A DNA stretch of 64,000 nt, from the NCBI GenBank assembly GCA_040754815.1, contig JBFMBX010000010.1, positions 38,996-102,995 on the forward strand. The letters are read 5' to 3'. The notes below the pieces were generated by a model. That model was not told where the DNA came from, ran no database searches, and was given only the letters and a program-made list of their open reading frames with translations. Below, piece after piece: positions 16,965 through 23,874 of this stretch. The position numbers and the translations under genes were made by a program. Numbering within the stretch: position 1 is the stretch's first letter; the number at the start of each line of letters is the position of its first letter. The stretch is from Bellilinea sp040754815 (GTDB taxonomy: Bacteria; Chloroflexota; Anaerolineae; Anaerolineales; Anaerolineaceae).

Positions 16965-17036
16965 ATTTAAAAGCTTGCGCTTCAGCCGCTGTGTGGAGCG
17001 CAGCGGAGCACGATCGGCTGGAAACGCTGGTTAGGC
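16965..17036 (-). repeat. attC site of the membrane-protein cassette
   Basis: On the minus strand GCCTAAC (RYYYAAC) lies 6 nt after the stop of the membrane gene, and TTTAAAT (one mismatch to GTTRRRY) closes the site 72 bp on. The arms GCGTTTCCAGCCG and CGGCTGAAGCGC pair with a small offset, as in attC hairpins. The loop contains GCTCCGCTGCGCTCC, closely related to the loop of the site at 17775. Confidence 0.65.
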
Positions 17037-17042
17037 CGCCCA

Positions 17043-17447
17043 TTAACCTGGAACTCTCTCTCGGAACAGCGCTGCTAGTAGGATGGCAGACAGCGGTATG
17101 CTTACGATCCAGACTCCCAGCACGGGCAACCCAATTTCCATAGGGATAAGGCCCAGACTGAATGCGAACTGGAAAGGAACAGTCGCACCGACCGCGATCC
17201 ATAGTCCGCGGATCGAGCGCGCTGGTCTGCCACCCTCAATCGCCCAGGCGGCAAAAAACAGACCGAGGCATTGAATGGCGTACGAGTTTGCCAATGCCCA
17301 GAAGATTGAGTGCATGTTCTCACTTACGAATAGCCCCAAGCCTTCGGTCTCTCCGGCGAGCAGGCTTGCCCGTACAGTTACAAGTTGAATCAAGTAGTTG
17401 ATGTTAGCCATGACCGCGTAGATGATGGCAAACGCCAGCCCAACCAT
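17043..17447 (-). CDS. Membrane protein, C-terminal part of a split gene
   Basis: 134 residues from an ATG, with four membrane segments (GLAFAIIYAVMANINYLIQL, then two in the middle, then a last one with VLGVWIVSIPLSAILLAALF). It is in the same frame as the 90-residue piece 17451-17723: between them are only TGA and one ACT codon. Read through, the pair is a single protein of about 226 residues with six or seven membrane segments, resembling DUF4386-like proteins, where I recall a Trp (KIW) at the position of the TGA. It may be a pseudogene or two coupled subunits. The attC site follows its stop. Confidence 0.6.
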   Translation of the reverse strand: MVGLAFAIIYAVMANINYLIQLVTVRASLLAGETEGLGLFVSENMHSIFWALANSYAIQCLGLFFAAWAIEGGRPARSIRGLWIAVGATVPFQFAFSLGLIPMEIGLPVLGVWIVSIPLSAILLAALFRERVPG

Positions 17448-17450
17448 AGT

Positions 17451-17723
17451 TCAAATCTTCTTCTCTTCTGGAACGAAAAAGTGGACGCTGATCATCATCA
17501 CAACGAAGGTCCAGCTCAGCGGTAGCGCGAAGACCAGGTTGATCATGTCCGTGACGAAATTGAATGATTGCACAGTCTCTTCCACGCCGCCCCAGGGGCC
17601 TTGTGAAGTTATGCTGAACTGGAAGGCGAAGGCACCCGCCCAAGCGATTGACAGCGAGGCGGTGAGGACTGCTGACCAGAATCCGATCCTGTACACAGCA
17701 TTTGAATGATTCGACTTCGCCAT
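17451..17723 (-). CDS. Membrane protein, N-terminal part of a split gene
   Basis: 90 residues with two membrane segments (about 12-35 and 50-80) and the ending FFVPEEKKI just before TGA. The reading frame continues after the stop into the 134-residue piece. The ATG at 17723 is 52 bp inside the attC border at 17775, as expected for the first gene of an integron cassette. A ribosome site is weak (GGAAG). See the finding on in-frame stops. Confidence 0.55.
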   Translation of the reverse strand: MAKSNHSNAVYRIGFWSAVLTASLSIAWAGAFAFQFSITSQGPWGGVEETVQSFNFVTDMINLVFALPLSWTFVVMMISVHFFVPEEKKI

Positions 17724-17774
17724 GGCGCACTTCTTCCTTTTGGCTGAGATGAGTTTCCACCGCGCTGGGTGGCG

Positions 17775-17845
17775 GCCTAACGGCTTGCGCTTCACCTGCG
17801 CCGCGTAGCGCAGCGGAGCGGCGTCAGGTGAAGCGCTTGTTGGGC
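17775..17845 (-). repeat. attC site, best in the window
   Basis: 71 bp. On the minus strand it starts GCCCAAC (17845-17839) 9 nt after the lipoprotein stop and ends GTTAGGC (17781-17775), so both RYYYAAC and GTTRRRY boxes are perfect. The arms GCGCTTCACCTG and CAGGTGAAGCGC pair exactly, flanked by GCCGC/GCGGC with single unpaired bases, which is the classical attC fold with extrahelical bases. The loop has GCGCTACGCGGCG. Order (gene stop, short gap, attC) is the integron cassette layout. Confidence 0.78.
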
Positions 17846-17854
17846 GGCTGGCAG

Positions 17855-18361
17855 TTAGGGGATATGGTGTTTTGTTCTCCCTAGGATATTTCCGTTCTCT
17901 TCCTCAAGGATAAATTCAATATCTGTGTCCCATGAACCCTCTTTTTCCACAGAAATCAACTGGTAGGGTAGTGAATATCCTTTTAGTTTATAGTTCCCCG
18001 GGCCAACTGTATAGCCCTTTACCTTGATAAACACTTTTTCGTCCGTCCTGCTAACTTCAGTGATAATCCCATCGGTGAGCGTTTGCCCGACAAGGATTAG
18101 CACAGCGAAAGATTGCTCATAATCCACTGCGTTAAGCTGGGTCACCATAATATCAGAGAATTCGAGTTCCGGTAACGGTGGTGAAATTTCTTCTGGGGAG
18201 GCAATAACGATAAGATTTGGAACACTCTGGGAGGGTGGCGATGTTTCCGTAAAAGGTGATGATTGTACAAGTACTTCAAAAGATAATATTTGTGGTTGTG
18301 GAGCTTTGCTACATGAGGTTGCCAAGATTGCGGCTAGAATCGCAAGAATAAGTTTTTTCAT
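17855..18361 (-). CDS. Lipoprotein, unknown function
   Basis: 168 residues with a lipoprotein signal: MKKLILAILAAILATSC, where LATSC is the lipobox and Cys17 the acylated residue. The mature part is acidic and Pro/Ser-rich at first, then looks beta-structured (VFIKVKGYTVGPGNYKLKGY). No family recognised. AGGAG lies 8 nt before the ATG. It is the last gene of a three-gene minus-strand group (19747 to 17855) and is followed at once by the best attC site. Confidence 0.7.
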   Translation of the reverse strand: MKKLILAILAAILATSCSKAPQPQILSFEVLVQSSPFTETSPPSQSVPNLIVIASPEEISPPLPELEFSDIMVTQLNAVDYEQSFAVLILVGQTLTDGIITEVSRTDEKVFIKVKGYTVGPGNYKLKGYSLPYQLISVEKEGSWDTDIEFILEEENGNILGRTKHHIP

Positions 18362-18388
18362 TGGGCTTTCTCCTGTAAAGCCATCGCT

Positions 18389-18661
18389 TCATTTGACCAC
18401 CAGAGGTAAATAAACATGTGCAGATGGGAAAAGCAACCATTCGCACACAGTGCCACCGGTTCCGGCAAACCAAGCTCTTTCATCATTGTATTGATTGGGA
18501 GTGGCCCCGTAATGTGCAGGACATATTGAAGAGGGGGATACCCAAATTGTGCTATTACCACTATCACCGGTGCTTACTGGCCAATCTTTCCAGACACCCC
18601 CGTTCAGATATTGTGGGTGCCAATGATAGAAACTGGCCGTTATGTACGGGTCATTTGCTTC
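18389..18661 (-). pseudogene. C-terminal part of the secreted protein, beyond an in-frame TAG
   Basis: The frame of the secreted protein 18662-19219 continues after its TAG stop for 90 codons to a TGA at 18389-18391 with no further stop. The continued sequence is protein-like (EANDPYITASFYHWHPQYL, SSICPAHYGATPNQYNDERA, GTGGTVCEWLLFPS) and ends VYLPLVVK, the same tail carried by three other secreted proteins of this window. So the original product was about 276 residues. Either the gene is freshly broken or the TAG is read through. Confidence 0.7.
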
Positions 18662-19219
18662 CTAATAGCCTTCCTCTGTGTCGGAACGAGCCAAGTAAAT
18701 ACGATTGCTGTTGTACGGTATTTGAGCAACAACATAACCTACACTGTTAGCGTCATAGACTATTGCTCTCCAATAGTTTTCGCTTAGGTTTTTCTTCAGT
18801 TCAACACGAGTATATCTGCCCAGAGAGACTAAATCATTGTAGTCGCCATAGCATTCTGGCAAAGTCGGATGTTTAGTGCCACGCAGACAGGTTACTCCTG
18901 GTTCGGCATATACAAACCATTGTATTCCGTCCCTGGTGGTTTCAATTCCAATTTGCGTGAATTTACCGCTGCCAGGTGTGCCATTGTACTGAGCTAGAAA
19001 TATTCCTAACCATGCAGTTGTGAAATCTCGCCTGTCACCAGTAGTCGGTTGTGCATTCGCTGCTATATGTACTCGATAGTCGCGTGCATTATACACCTCG
19101 GCTAGATCTACGCGTAAATCTCCGATGACAAAACTGTTTCCTGCAAGGGCTGCAGAGAATCCCACTGCTGTGAGGACTGCCGCAAGGAGTAAAGAAATGG
19201 GAAAGTTTTTGGGTCTCAT
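18662..19219 (-). CDS. Secreted protein, truncated by an in-frame TAG
   Basis: 185 residues with a classical signal peptide (basic MRPKNFP, hydrophobic core, AALAG cleavage region near 27). The mature part is probably beta-rich; I do not recognise a domain. AAGGAG lies 5 nt before the ATG, and the gene follows 19235-19747 by 15 bp, in one operon with the lipoprotein. The original protein very likely continued to 18389 (see next entry). Without that part it lacks the YLP tail. Confidence 0.65.
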   Translation of the reverse strand: MRPKNFPISLLLAAVLTAVGFSAALAGNSFVIGDLRVDLAEVYNARDYRVHIAANAQPTTGDRRDFTTAWLGIFLAQYNGTPGSGKFTQIGIETTRDGIQWFVYAEPGVTCLRGTKHPTLPECYGDYNDLVSLGRYTRVELKKNLSENYWRAIVYDANSVGYVVAQIPYNSNRIYLARSDTEEGY

Positions 19220-19234
19220 AATAGCTCCTTTCTC

Positions 19235-19747
19235 TCAAGGATAGGGATTTGGGCGAGATGGGGATGATTCTGGAAGCAAGGGAGGGGGATAAGGCTGACT
19301 GAGTACATTGGGCGTTGTCGTGAATTGGGGTTTTGGTTTATCGATCACCGGCGTGGAACGAATTGGCTTTAGAGCAAAGCCTGTTACAATCCTTTCGTTA
19401 TCTTTTAGTCCCATGAGTGTTCTAACATCACCCTCATAATTTGCCGGGATTATGAATTGTTCATACTTCCCATCGAGTCGTTGAATAACATAGACGAACT
19501 TATCCTCTTCGGCCAAACCTTTTGCCAAGTCAGTGATCTTCGAGATGACGCGCTGGCCTGTTGTTGACATTATCTCATTGTCATTTGAAAGGAAATCAAT
19601 CGACTTAAGTATCGGTGTGGGCGGCAAATCGTAGCCTGGAGCCAGTTGTTGATATGCCCTTGCTTGTTTAGTTACTATTACAACTAAGGCGGTTATCAAG
19701 AAAAGTATTCCACAACCGGTAATCAATGTTTGTTTAGTGCGTTTCAT
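19235..19747 (-). CDS. Membrane-anchored or secreted protein, unknown function
   Basis: 170 residues: basic start, one hydrophobic segment (about 8-27, ending QARAY, a possible cleavage site), a central alpha/beta part (STTGQRVISKITDLAKGLAE, QRLDGKYEQFIIPANYEGD) and a Pro-rich end (PYPPPLLPESSPSRP). GAGGAGG lies 8 nt before the ATG. First gene of the three-gene operon; the IS element is inserted 40 bp upstream of its start and has probably separated it from its own promoter. Confidence 0.6.
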   Translation of the reverse strand: MKRTKQTLITGCGILFLITALVVIVTKQARAYQQLAPGYDLPPTPILKSIDFLSNDNEIMSTTGQRVISKITDLAKGLAEEDKFVYVIQRLDGKYEQFIIPANYEGDVRTLMGLKDNERIVTGFALKPIRSTPVIDKPKPQFTTTPNVLSQPYPPPLLPESSPSRPNPYP

Positions 19748-19793
19748 GGCTTTTGCCTCCTCTTTGTGATTGTTGTTTTAATTTGATACGATA

Positions 19794-20714
19794 ACCCAAG
19801 TTGCCACCTAGAGAAGAGAGAAAAAGTCCATGCGAATTCTGGTAAAGTTGAGATGCAAAAAACCAAGACTCCACCGGAGGATCGCATGGACACTCAAATT
19901 GCACTCATTTTTTGCCTGAGTGATGACCTTTTGAAAGCCCTCCATCATGTGGAAGATAAGCAAAGTCAGATGAAAGACGCGGAAGTGATGACCGCTGCTA
20001 TTGTTGCCATGTTGTATTTTCGAGGTAATTTTCGGTTGAGCTGCCAATTTCTGTGTGAGTATGGATATATGCCGCGTATGTTGAGCCGCAGTCGTTTCAA
20101 TCGGCGGCTGCACCGCATTGCCGACTTGTTTTTGACCCTGTTTCTCTCGTTGGGTAAATACTGGCAACAGTTGAATGAGCGTTCCACCTATGTGCTGGAT
20201 AGTTATCCGATTGCAGTCTGCGATAATATTCGCATTCCACCCTGTAAAATCTATCAAGGGGAAGCCTGGCGAGGTTACATTGCCAGTAAAAAACGCTTCT
20301 TTTATGGCGTGCGCGTGCATATTCTGGTCACGGAAAACGGGCAACCCGTGGAATTCTTTCTGGCTCCGGGCGCAATGAGCGATACGGCTGCCTTGCGCCA
20401 GTATGATTTGGATGTCCCGGCCGTTGCCTGGTTGACGGGGGACAAAGCTTACAATGATTATATGCTCGAGGATGTCCTGCGCGAAGCCGGTATAGAGCTC
20501 TTGCCCATGCGCAAAACCAATTCGCATCGTCCACTGCCACCTTTCTTTGTTTACTTGCAAGCCTCAGTTCGCAAAGTCGTTGAAACGACTGGAAGCTTGC
20601 TCGAGCGATTGTTGCCTAAATCCATTCATGCTGTAACTGCTCGCGGTTTCGAACTCAAAGTCGCTCTGTTTGTCCTGGCTGTTTCTATCAACTTCCTTTG
20701 GTAGCAACTTGGGT
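19794..20714 (+). mobile_element. IS982-family insertion sequence, complete
   Basis: 921 bp with perfect 11-bp terminal inverted repeats: ACCCAAGTTGC (19794-19804) and GCAACTTGGGT (20704-20714). It carries a single transposase gene reading away from the operon 19747-17855. Both ends and the 7-bp duplication are intact and the transposase frame is complete, so the copy looks competent. Only one copy is present in the window. Confidence 0.93.
19886..20704 (+). CDS. IS982-family DDE transposase
   Basis: 272 residues from the ATG at 19886, which has GGAGG 5 nt upstream; an earlier in-frame start at 19853 lies in the left end. Catalytic residues can be placed as D in VLDSYPIAVCDNIRI, D in LTGDKAYNDY and E in VVETTGSLLE, the IS982 arrangement, with the Y-x2-R-x3-E-like stretch after it. 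The N-terminal part has the helical DNA-binding region (MLSRSRFNRRLHRI). The stop codon overlaps the right inverted repeat by one base. Confidence 0.93.
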   Translation: MDTQIALIFCLSDDLLKALHHVEDKQSQMKDAEVMTAAIVAMLYFRGNFRLSCQFLCEYGYMPRMLSRSRFNRRLHRIADLFLTLFLSLGKYWQQLNERSTYVLDSYPIAVCDNIRIPPCKIYQGEAWRGYIASKKRFFYGVRVHILVTENGQPVEFFLAPGAMSDTAALRQYDLDVPAVAWLTGDKAYNDYMLEDVLREAGIELLPMRKTNSHRPLPPFFVYLQASVRKVVETTGSLLERLLPKSIHAVTARGFELKVALFVLAVSINFLW

Positions 20715-20721
20715 TACGATA

Positions 20722-21074
20722 GTACATCGAAGCGCGCCCAACTAATAATTATACGGATTCCTGATACACAGCATTCTTGCCGTATAACTGACCGAAAAAA
20801 GCATGTTATACTGCGGTTATGCTTGAATAACTCACATCCTCTGCTAAAAAAATCCTTATTTTTTCATTATATGATATGTCCAAATTCGTTGATCTAAGTC
20901 GTTTTATATCGGATTGCCCCCTTCCAGACCCAAAAAACTTCTTGCCCCGCTTTGTGGCGCCGCCCAACGGCAGTATGATCCTTACCGCACGGAGAAACCT
21001 CTTGATTCCGTTGGCCTGAATCAACGAAGCGCCCACCATTCCTGGCGGGCGCTCCATTCTATATTTTCTGAGAC
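20722..21074. other. Gene-free region between the IS element and the mevalonate operon
   Basis: 353 bp, AT-rich up to about 20920. It contains GCCCAAC at 20736-20742 followed by an inverted repeat TTATACGG (20749-20756) / CCGTATAA (20780-20787), possibly a worn attC end or an operator. Near its right end AGCGCCC (21028-21034) pairs with GGGCGCT (21047-21053); on the minus strand this lies just after the DUF35 stop and may be its terminator, with a weak U-tract. Nothing else recognised. Confidence 0.4.
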
Positions 21075-21473
21075 TTATTTCAAAACCGGCCTAAATTTAT
21101 ACCCGTATATGATGATTCCCTTTTCGTTGCCGTCCGAGCGGATTTTGCGGGTGACCATCTCCACCGGCATGCCAATTTCCACCTCGTCGGCGTCCACGTC
21201 GGTTAACTGGGCGGTGACCACGGGGCCTTCCTCCAGCTGTACCAGCGCAACGGTATAGGGAGCGGTTTCTTCAAAGCCGGCCGGCGCTTCGGTCACATGC
21301 GTGAATGAATAAACTTTGCCGCGTCCGCTAAAAGTGAAGGTGGTGCGGGCGTCGTTGCCGCAGTGCGGGCAGACATCGCGGGGCGGGAAGATTTTCCCCT
21401 CGCAGTGGGGGCAGATCTCGCCCTGCAGGGAGTAGCGCTGTTTTTTCAATCGCCAGTGTCGCGGAATTTCCAT
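21075..21473 (-). CDS. DUF35 zinc-ribbon/OB-fold protein, thiolase-HMGCS partner
   Basis: 132 residues: an N-terminal helix, a zinc ribbon with CPHC (about 22-25) and CPHC (about 36-39), then an OB-fold (GRGKVYSFTHVTEAP, APYTVALVQLEEGPVVTAQL). In archaea a protein of this type bridges acetoacetyl-CoA thiolase and HMG-CoA synthase in one complex that passes acetoacetyl-CoA through a shared CoA site. It is the last gene of the same operon here, 104 bp after the thiolase homologue, so the same role is inferred. AAGGAGAG lies close to the ATG. Confidence 0.9.
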   Translation of the reverse strand: MEIPRHWRLKKQRYSLQGEICPHCEGKIFPPRDVCPHCGNDARTTFTFSGRGKVYSFTHVTEAPAGFEETAPYTVALVQLEEGPVVTAQLTDVDADEVEIGMPVEMVTRKIRSDGNEKGIIIYGYKFRPVLK

Positions 21474-21577
21474 CTTCTTATCTCTCCTTCTTGCTTGTAA
21501 ATAATACCAGCCTACAGTTTAGGGGCTGAAACCTGTCAATTGCTATCAAGGTTAATCCGCTTTTCTATCAAAACCTA

Positions 21578-22744
21578 TCAATCTGCCAGCCGTTCCAGCA
21601 CATGGGCAAAGGCGGAGGAAGCCGGCCCGCCCAAATTGAGGGTTAGTGCCAGACGCGCCTCAGCAACCTGATTTGCGCCGGCTTCACCGCGCAGTTGCTG
21701 AACGGCTTCGACAATCTGATAAATCCCTGCCGCACCGAGCGGGTTGCCGCGCCCTTTGCTGCCGCCCATGGTCAGCACCGGCAGGCGGCCGTTCAGGCGC
21801 AAATCGCCGTTCTGACCCAGCCGCCAGCCCTCGCCGCGTTCGGCAAAACCGGCGGCTTCCAGTCCCAGCACGGCGTAAATCGAAAAGGCGTCATCCAGCT
21901 CGAACAAATCCACCTCACCGGGCAGAATGCCGCCCATCTCACAGGCGCGCTGCACGGTGTAACGGGCGGCATCGAAGGCCAGCGGGTCGGGGCGGTCGTG
22001 CAGCGCCAGCGTATCAATCACCCCGGCCGAGCCGCGCACGCGCACCAGCGGGCGGCCGATGCCCGCCCGGCGCGCATTCTCCGGTGTGGTCAAAATCACG
22101 GCGGCGGCGCCATCGGCATAGGAAGCCTGATCATACAGATTGAGCGGTTCGGCAACCGGGGCTGCTTTTTCGTAAGTTTGCTGGTCAATGGCGCGGCGGT
22201 ACATGGCAAAGGGGTTGTTGACGGCGTTGGCGTGCGCCAGGATTGGGAATGCGCCAAACGCCGAGCGCGGTGCGCCGTATTGGTGCAGGTAGCGCTGCAT
22301 CAGCAGACCGGCCTGCGCTGCCAGAGTCAGGCCGACCATGGCTTCGTAATCGGCATCCATGGAAATTGCCAGCGCGGCTTCCTGTTCACTGCCGATGGCA
22401 TCGGTGTATTTTTCCACGCCGACAACCAGTGCCGTATCCACATATCCGGAAGCAACGGCCATGTAGCCCATCTGAAAGGCTGCCCCGCCGGAAGCCTGCC
22501 CCGCCTCGCAAGTGAAGGCCTCCACCCCCGTCAGTCCGGCGTTATCGGCCAGCAGGGTGCCGAGATTGGACTGGTGCGAGGTGACAATGGCCAGATAATT
22601 GCCCACATACAGGGCATCGGGGAGCAGTCCGTTGGCTTCCTTACGGGCGGCTTTGATCGCCTGATAGGCGAGCGAGCGCAGGGAAATATCCCACAGTTCG
22701 CCAACGCGGGTCTGACCGATGCCGGCAATGACAACATCACGCAT
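21578..22744 (-). CDS. Thiolase homologue lacking canonical catalytic motifs
   Basis: 388 residues with the thiolase fold of the SCP2/archaeal type. By position it should be the acetoacetyl-CoA thiolase feeding HMG-CoA synthase. But the motifs differ: the nucleophile motif CxS reads QAS (EAGQASGGAAF, with a Cys four residues earlier), NEAF reads DDAF (ELDDAFSIYAV) and GHP reads GNP (GRGNPLGAAG). HANAVNN and the overall length are normal. It may be inactive and structural, or use another Cys. It starts 11 bp after the HMG-CoA synthase stop with GAGGAGG before the ATG. Family assignment is firm; activity is in doubt. Confidence 0.85.
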   Translation of the reverse strand: MRDVVIAGIGQTRVGELWDISLRSLAYQAIKAARKEANGLLPDALYVGNYLAIVTSHQSNLGTLLADNAGLTGVEAFTCEAGQASGGAAFQMGYMAVASGYVDTALVVGVEKYTDAIGSEQEAALAISMDADYEAMVGLTLAAQAGLLMQRYLHQYGAPRSAFGAFPILAHANAVNNPFAMYRRAIDQQTYEKAAPVAEPLNLYDQASYADGAAAVILTTPENARRAGIGRPLVRVRGSAGVIDTLALHDRPDPLAFDAARYTVQRACEMGGILPGEVDLFELDDAFSIYAVLGLEAAGFAERGEGWRLGQNGDLRLNGRLPVLTMGGSKGRGNPLGAAGIYQIVEAVQQLRGEAGANQVAEARLALTLNLGGPASSAFAHVLERLAD

Positions 22745-22755
22745 GGTTGGCCTCC

Positions 22756-23829
22756 TCAGTCTGCCAGTTTGCCGCGCAGGCGCACGTACATGCCGTAATC
22801 AATTTCGGTGCGGCGGGCAATGTAATCCTGCGTTTGCAGGGCCAGCCGCTGGCGTTCGGTCAGCGCTTCGGTGGCGCGGAAGAGGAAGGCATCCGAACCG
22901 GCGCCGGAACCGAACGAGACCACCAGAATGCGGTCGCCGGGCTTGGCGCAGTCCAGCACGGCGGAAAGGCCGATCATCGCCGCCCCGGCGTAGGTGTTGC
23001 CGATAACCGGCGAGAGCAGGCCGGGTTGAATCTGTTCGGGGGTGAAGCCGAGCATCTTGGCCACCCGCTGAGGGAACTTGGTGTTGGGCTGGTGAAAGAC
23101 GGCGTATTGAATATCGGCAGCAGTGACACCAAGGTCTTTCATCAACTGTTTGCCCGCTTCGGTAATGTGTTTGAAATAAGCCGGGTCGCCGGTGAAGCGC
23201 TGGCCGTGCTGGGGGTAGCGTTCGTGCGCCCGCCGCCAGAAGTCCGGGGTATCGGTCACGTAGGAATAGGTGCCTTCCACCACCGCCAGCGATTCTTCGG
23301 CCGGGCCGATGATGTAGGCTGCACCGCCGGCGGCGGCAGTGTATTCCAGCGCATCGCCAGGCCGGCCCTGGGCTGTATCCATGCCGATGGCCAGCGCGTA
23401 GCGTCCCATGCCGGCGGCTACCATGGCGATGGCCGCCACCATTGCCTCGGTGCCGGCTTTACAGGCAAATTCCCAGTCGCCTGCCTGAATGCTGACCGGC
23501 GCGCCGATGGCTTCGGCTACCACGGTGGAACTGGGCTTGACCGCATAAGGGTGCGATTCGGAGCCGACCCACACGGCGCGGATTTCGTGAGCGTGAATGC
23601 GGGCGCGCGCCAGCGCGTTGCGGGCGGCTTCGATGGACATGGTGATGACATCTTCATCGGCGCCGGGTACGGACTTTTCGCGTACGGGGGTTTCGTCCTT
23701 GCCGCCCTTCCAGATGCGGGCTACTTCACGCGCCGGCAGGCGGTAACGCGGCACATAAGCGCCGTAACCGACAATACCCACCGGCCGGGCAGGTTTATGG
23801 GTTAATGTCTGGGTTTCGGGTTTTTCCAT
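22756..23829 (-). CDS. Hydroxymethylglutaryl-CoA synthase, archaeal type
   Basis: 357 residues. Condenses acetyl-CoA with acetoacetyl-CoA to HMG-CoA in the mevalonate pathway. Catalytic residues are visible: E in VPGADEDVITM, the acylated C in WEFACKAGTEAM and H in VFHQPNTKFP. It has the shorter archaeal length and ending (RRTEIDYGMYVRLRGKL). AAGGAG lies about 12 nt before the ATG. Second gene of the minus-strand mevalonate operon, 45 bp after the reductase and 11 bp before the thiolase homologue. Confidence 0.95.
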   Translation of the reverse strand: MEKPETQTLTHKPARPVGIVGYGAYVPRYRLPAREVARIWKGGKDETPVREKSVPGADEDVITMSIEAARNALARARIHAHEIRAVWVGSESHPYAVKPSSTVVAEAIGAPVSIQAGDWEFACKAGTEAMVAAIAMVAAGMGRYALAIGMDTAQGRPGDALEYTAAAGGAAYIIGPAEESLAVVEGTYSYVTDTPDFWRRAHERYPQHGQRFTGDPAYFKHITEAGKQLMKDLGVTAADIQYAVFHQPNTKFPQRVAKMLGFTPEQIQPGLLSPVIGNTYAGAAMIGLSAVLDCAKPGDRILVVSFGSGAGSDAFLFRATEALTERQRLALQTQDYIARRTEIDYGMYVRLRGKLAD

Positions 23830-23874
23830 CGTTAACGGTACTCCTTCACTCTCATATTTCCAAAAAGGATGTTC

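Larger units (their letters stand above)
19787..20721. repeat. 7-bp target-site duplication flanking the IS element
   Basis: TACGATA occurs immediately left (19787-19793) and right (20715-20721) of the element's inverted repeats, a perfect duplication that shows a simple and fairly recent insertion. Confidence 0.9.

Noticed and set aside
21695..23805. Long plus-strand frames opposite the thiolase and HMG-CoA synthase genes
   Set aside because: They are antisense shadows of GC-rich genes; the minus-strand proteins have clear family motifs and ribosome sites.
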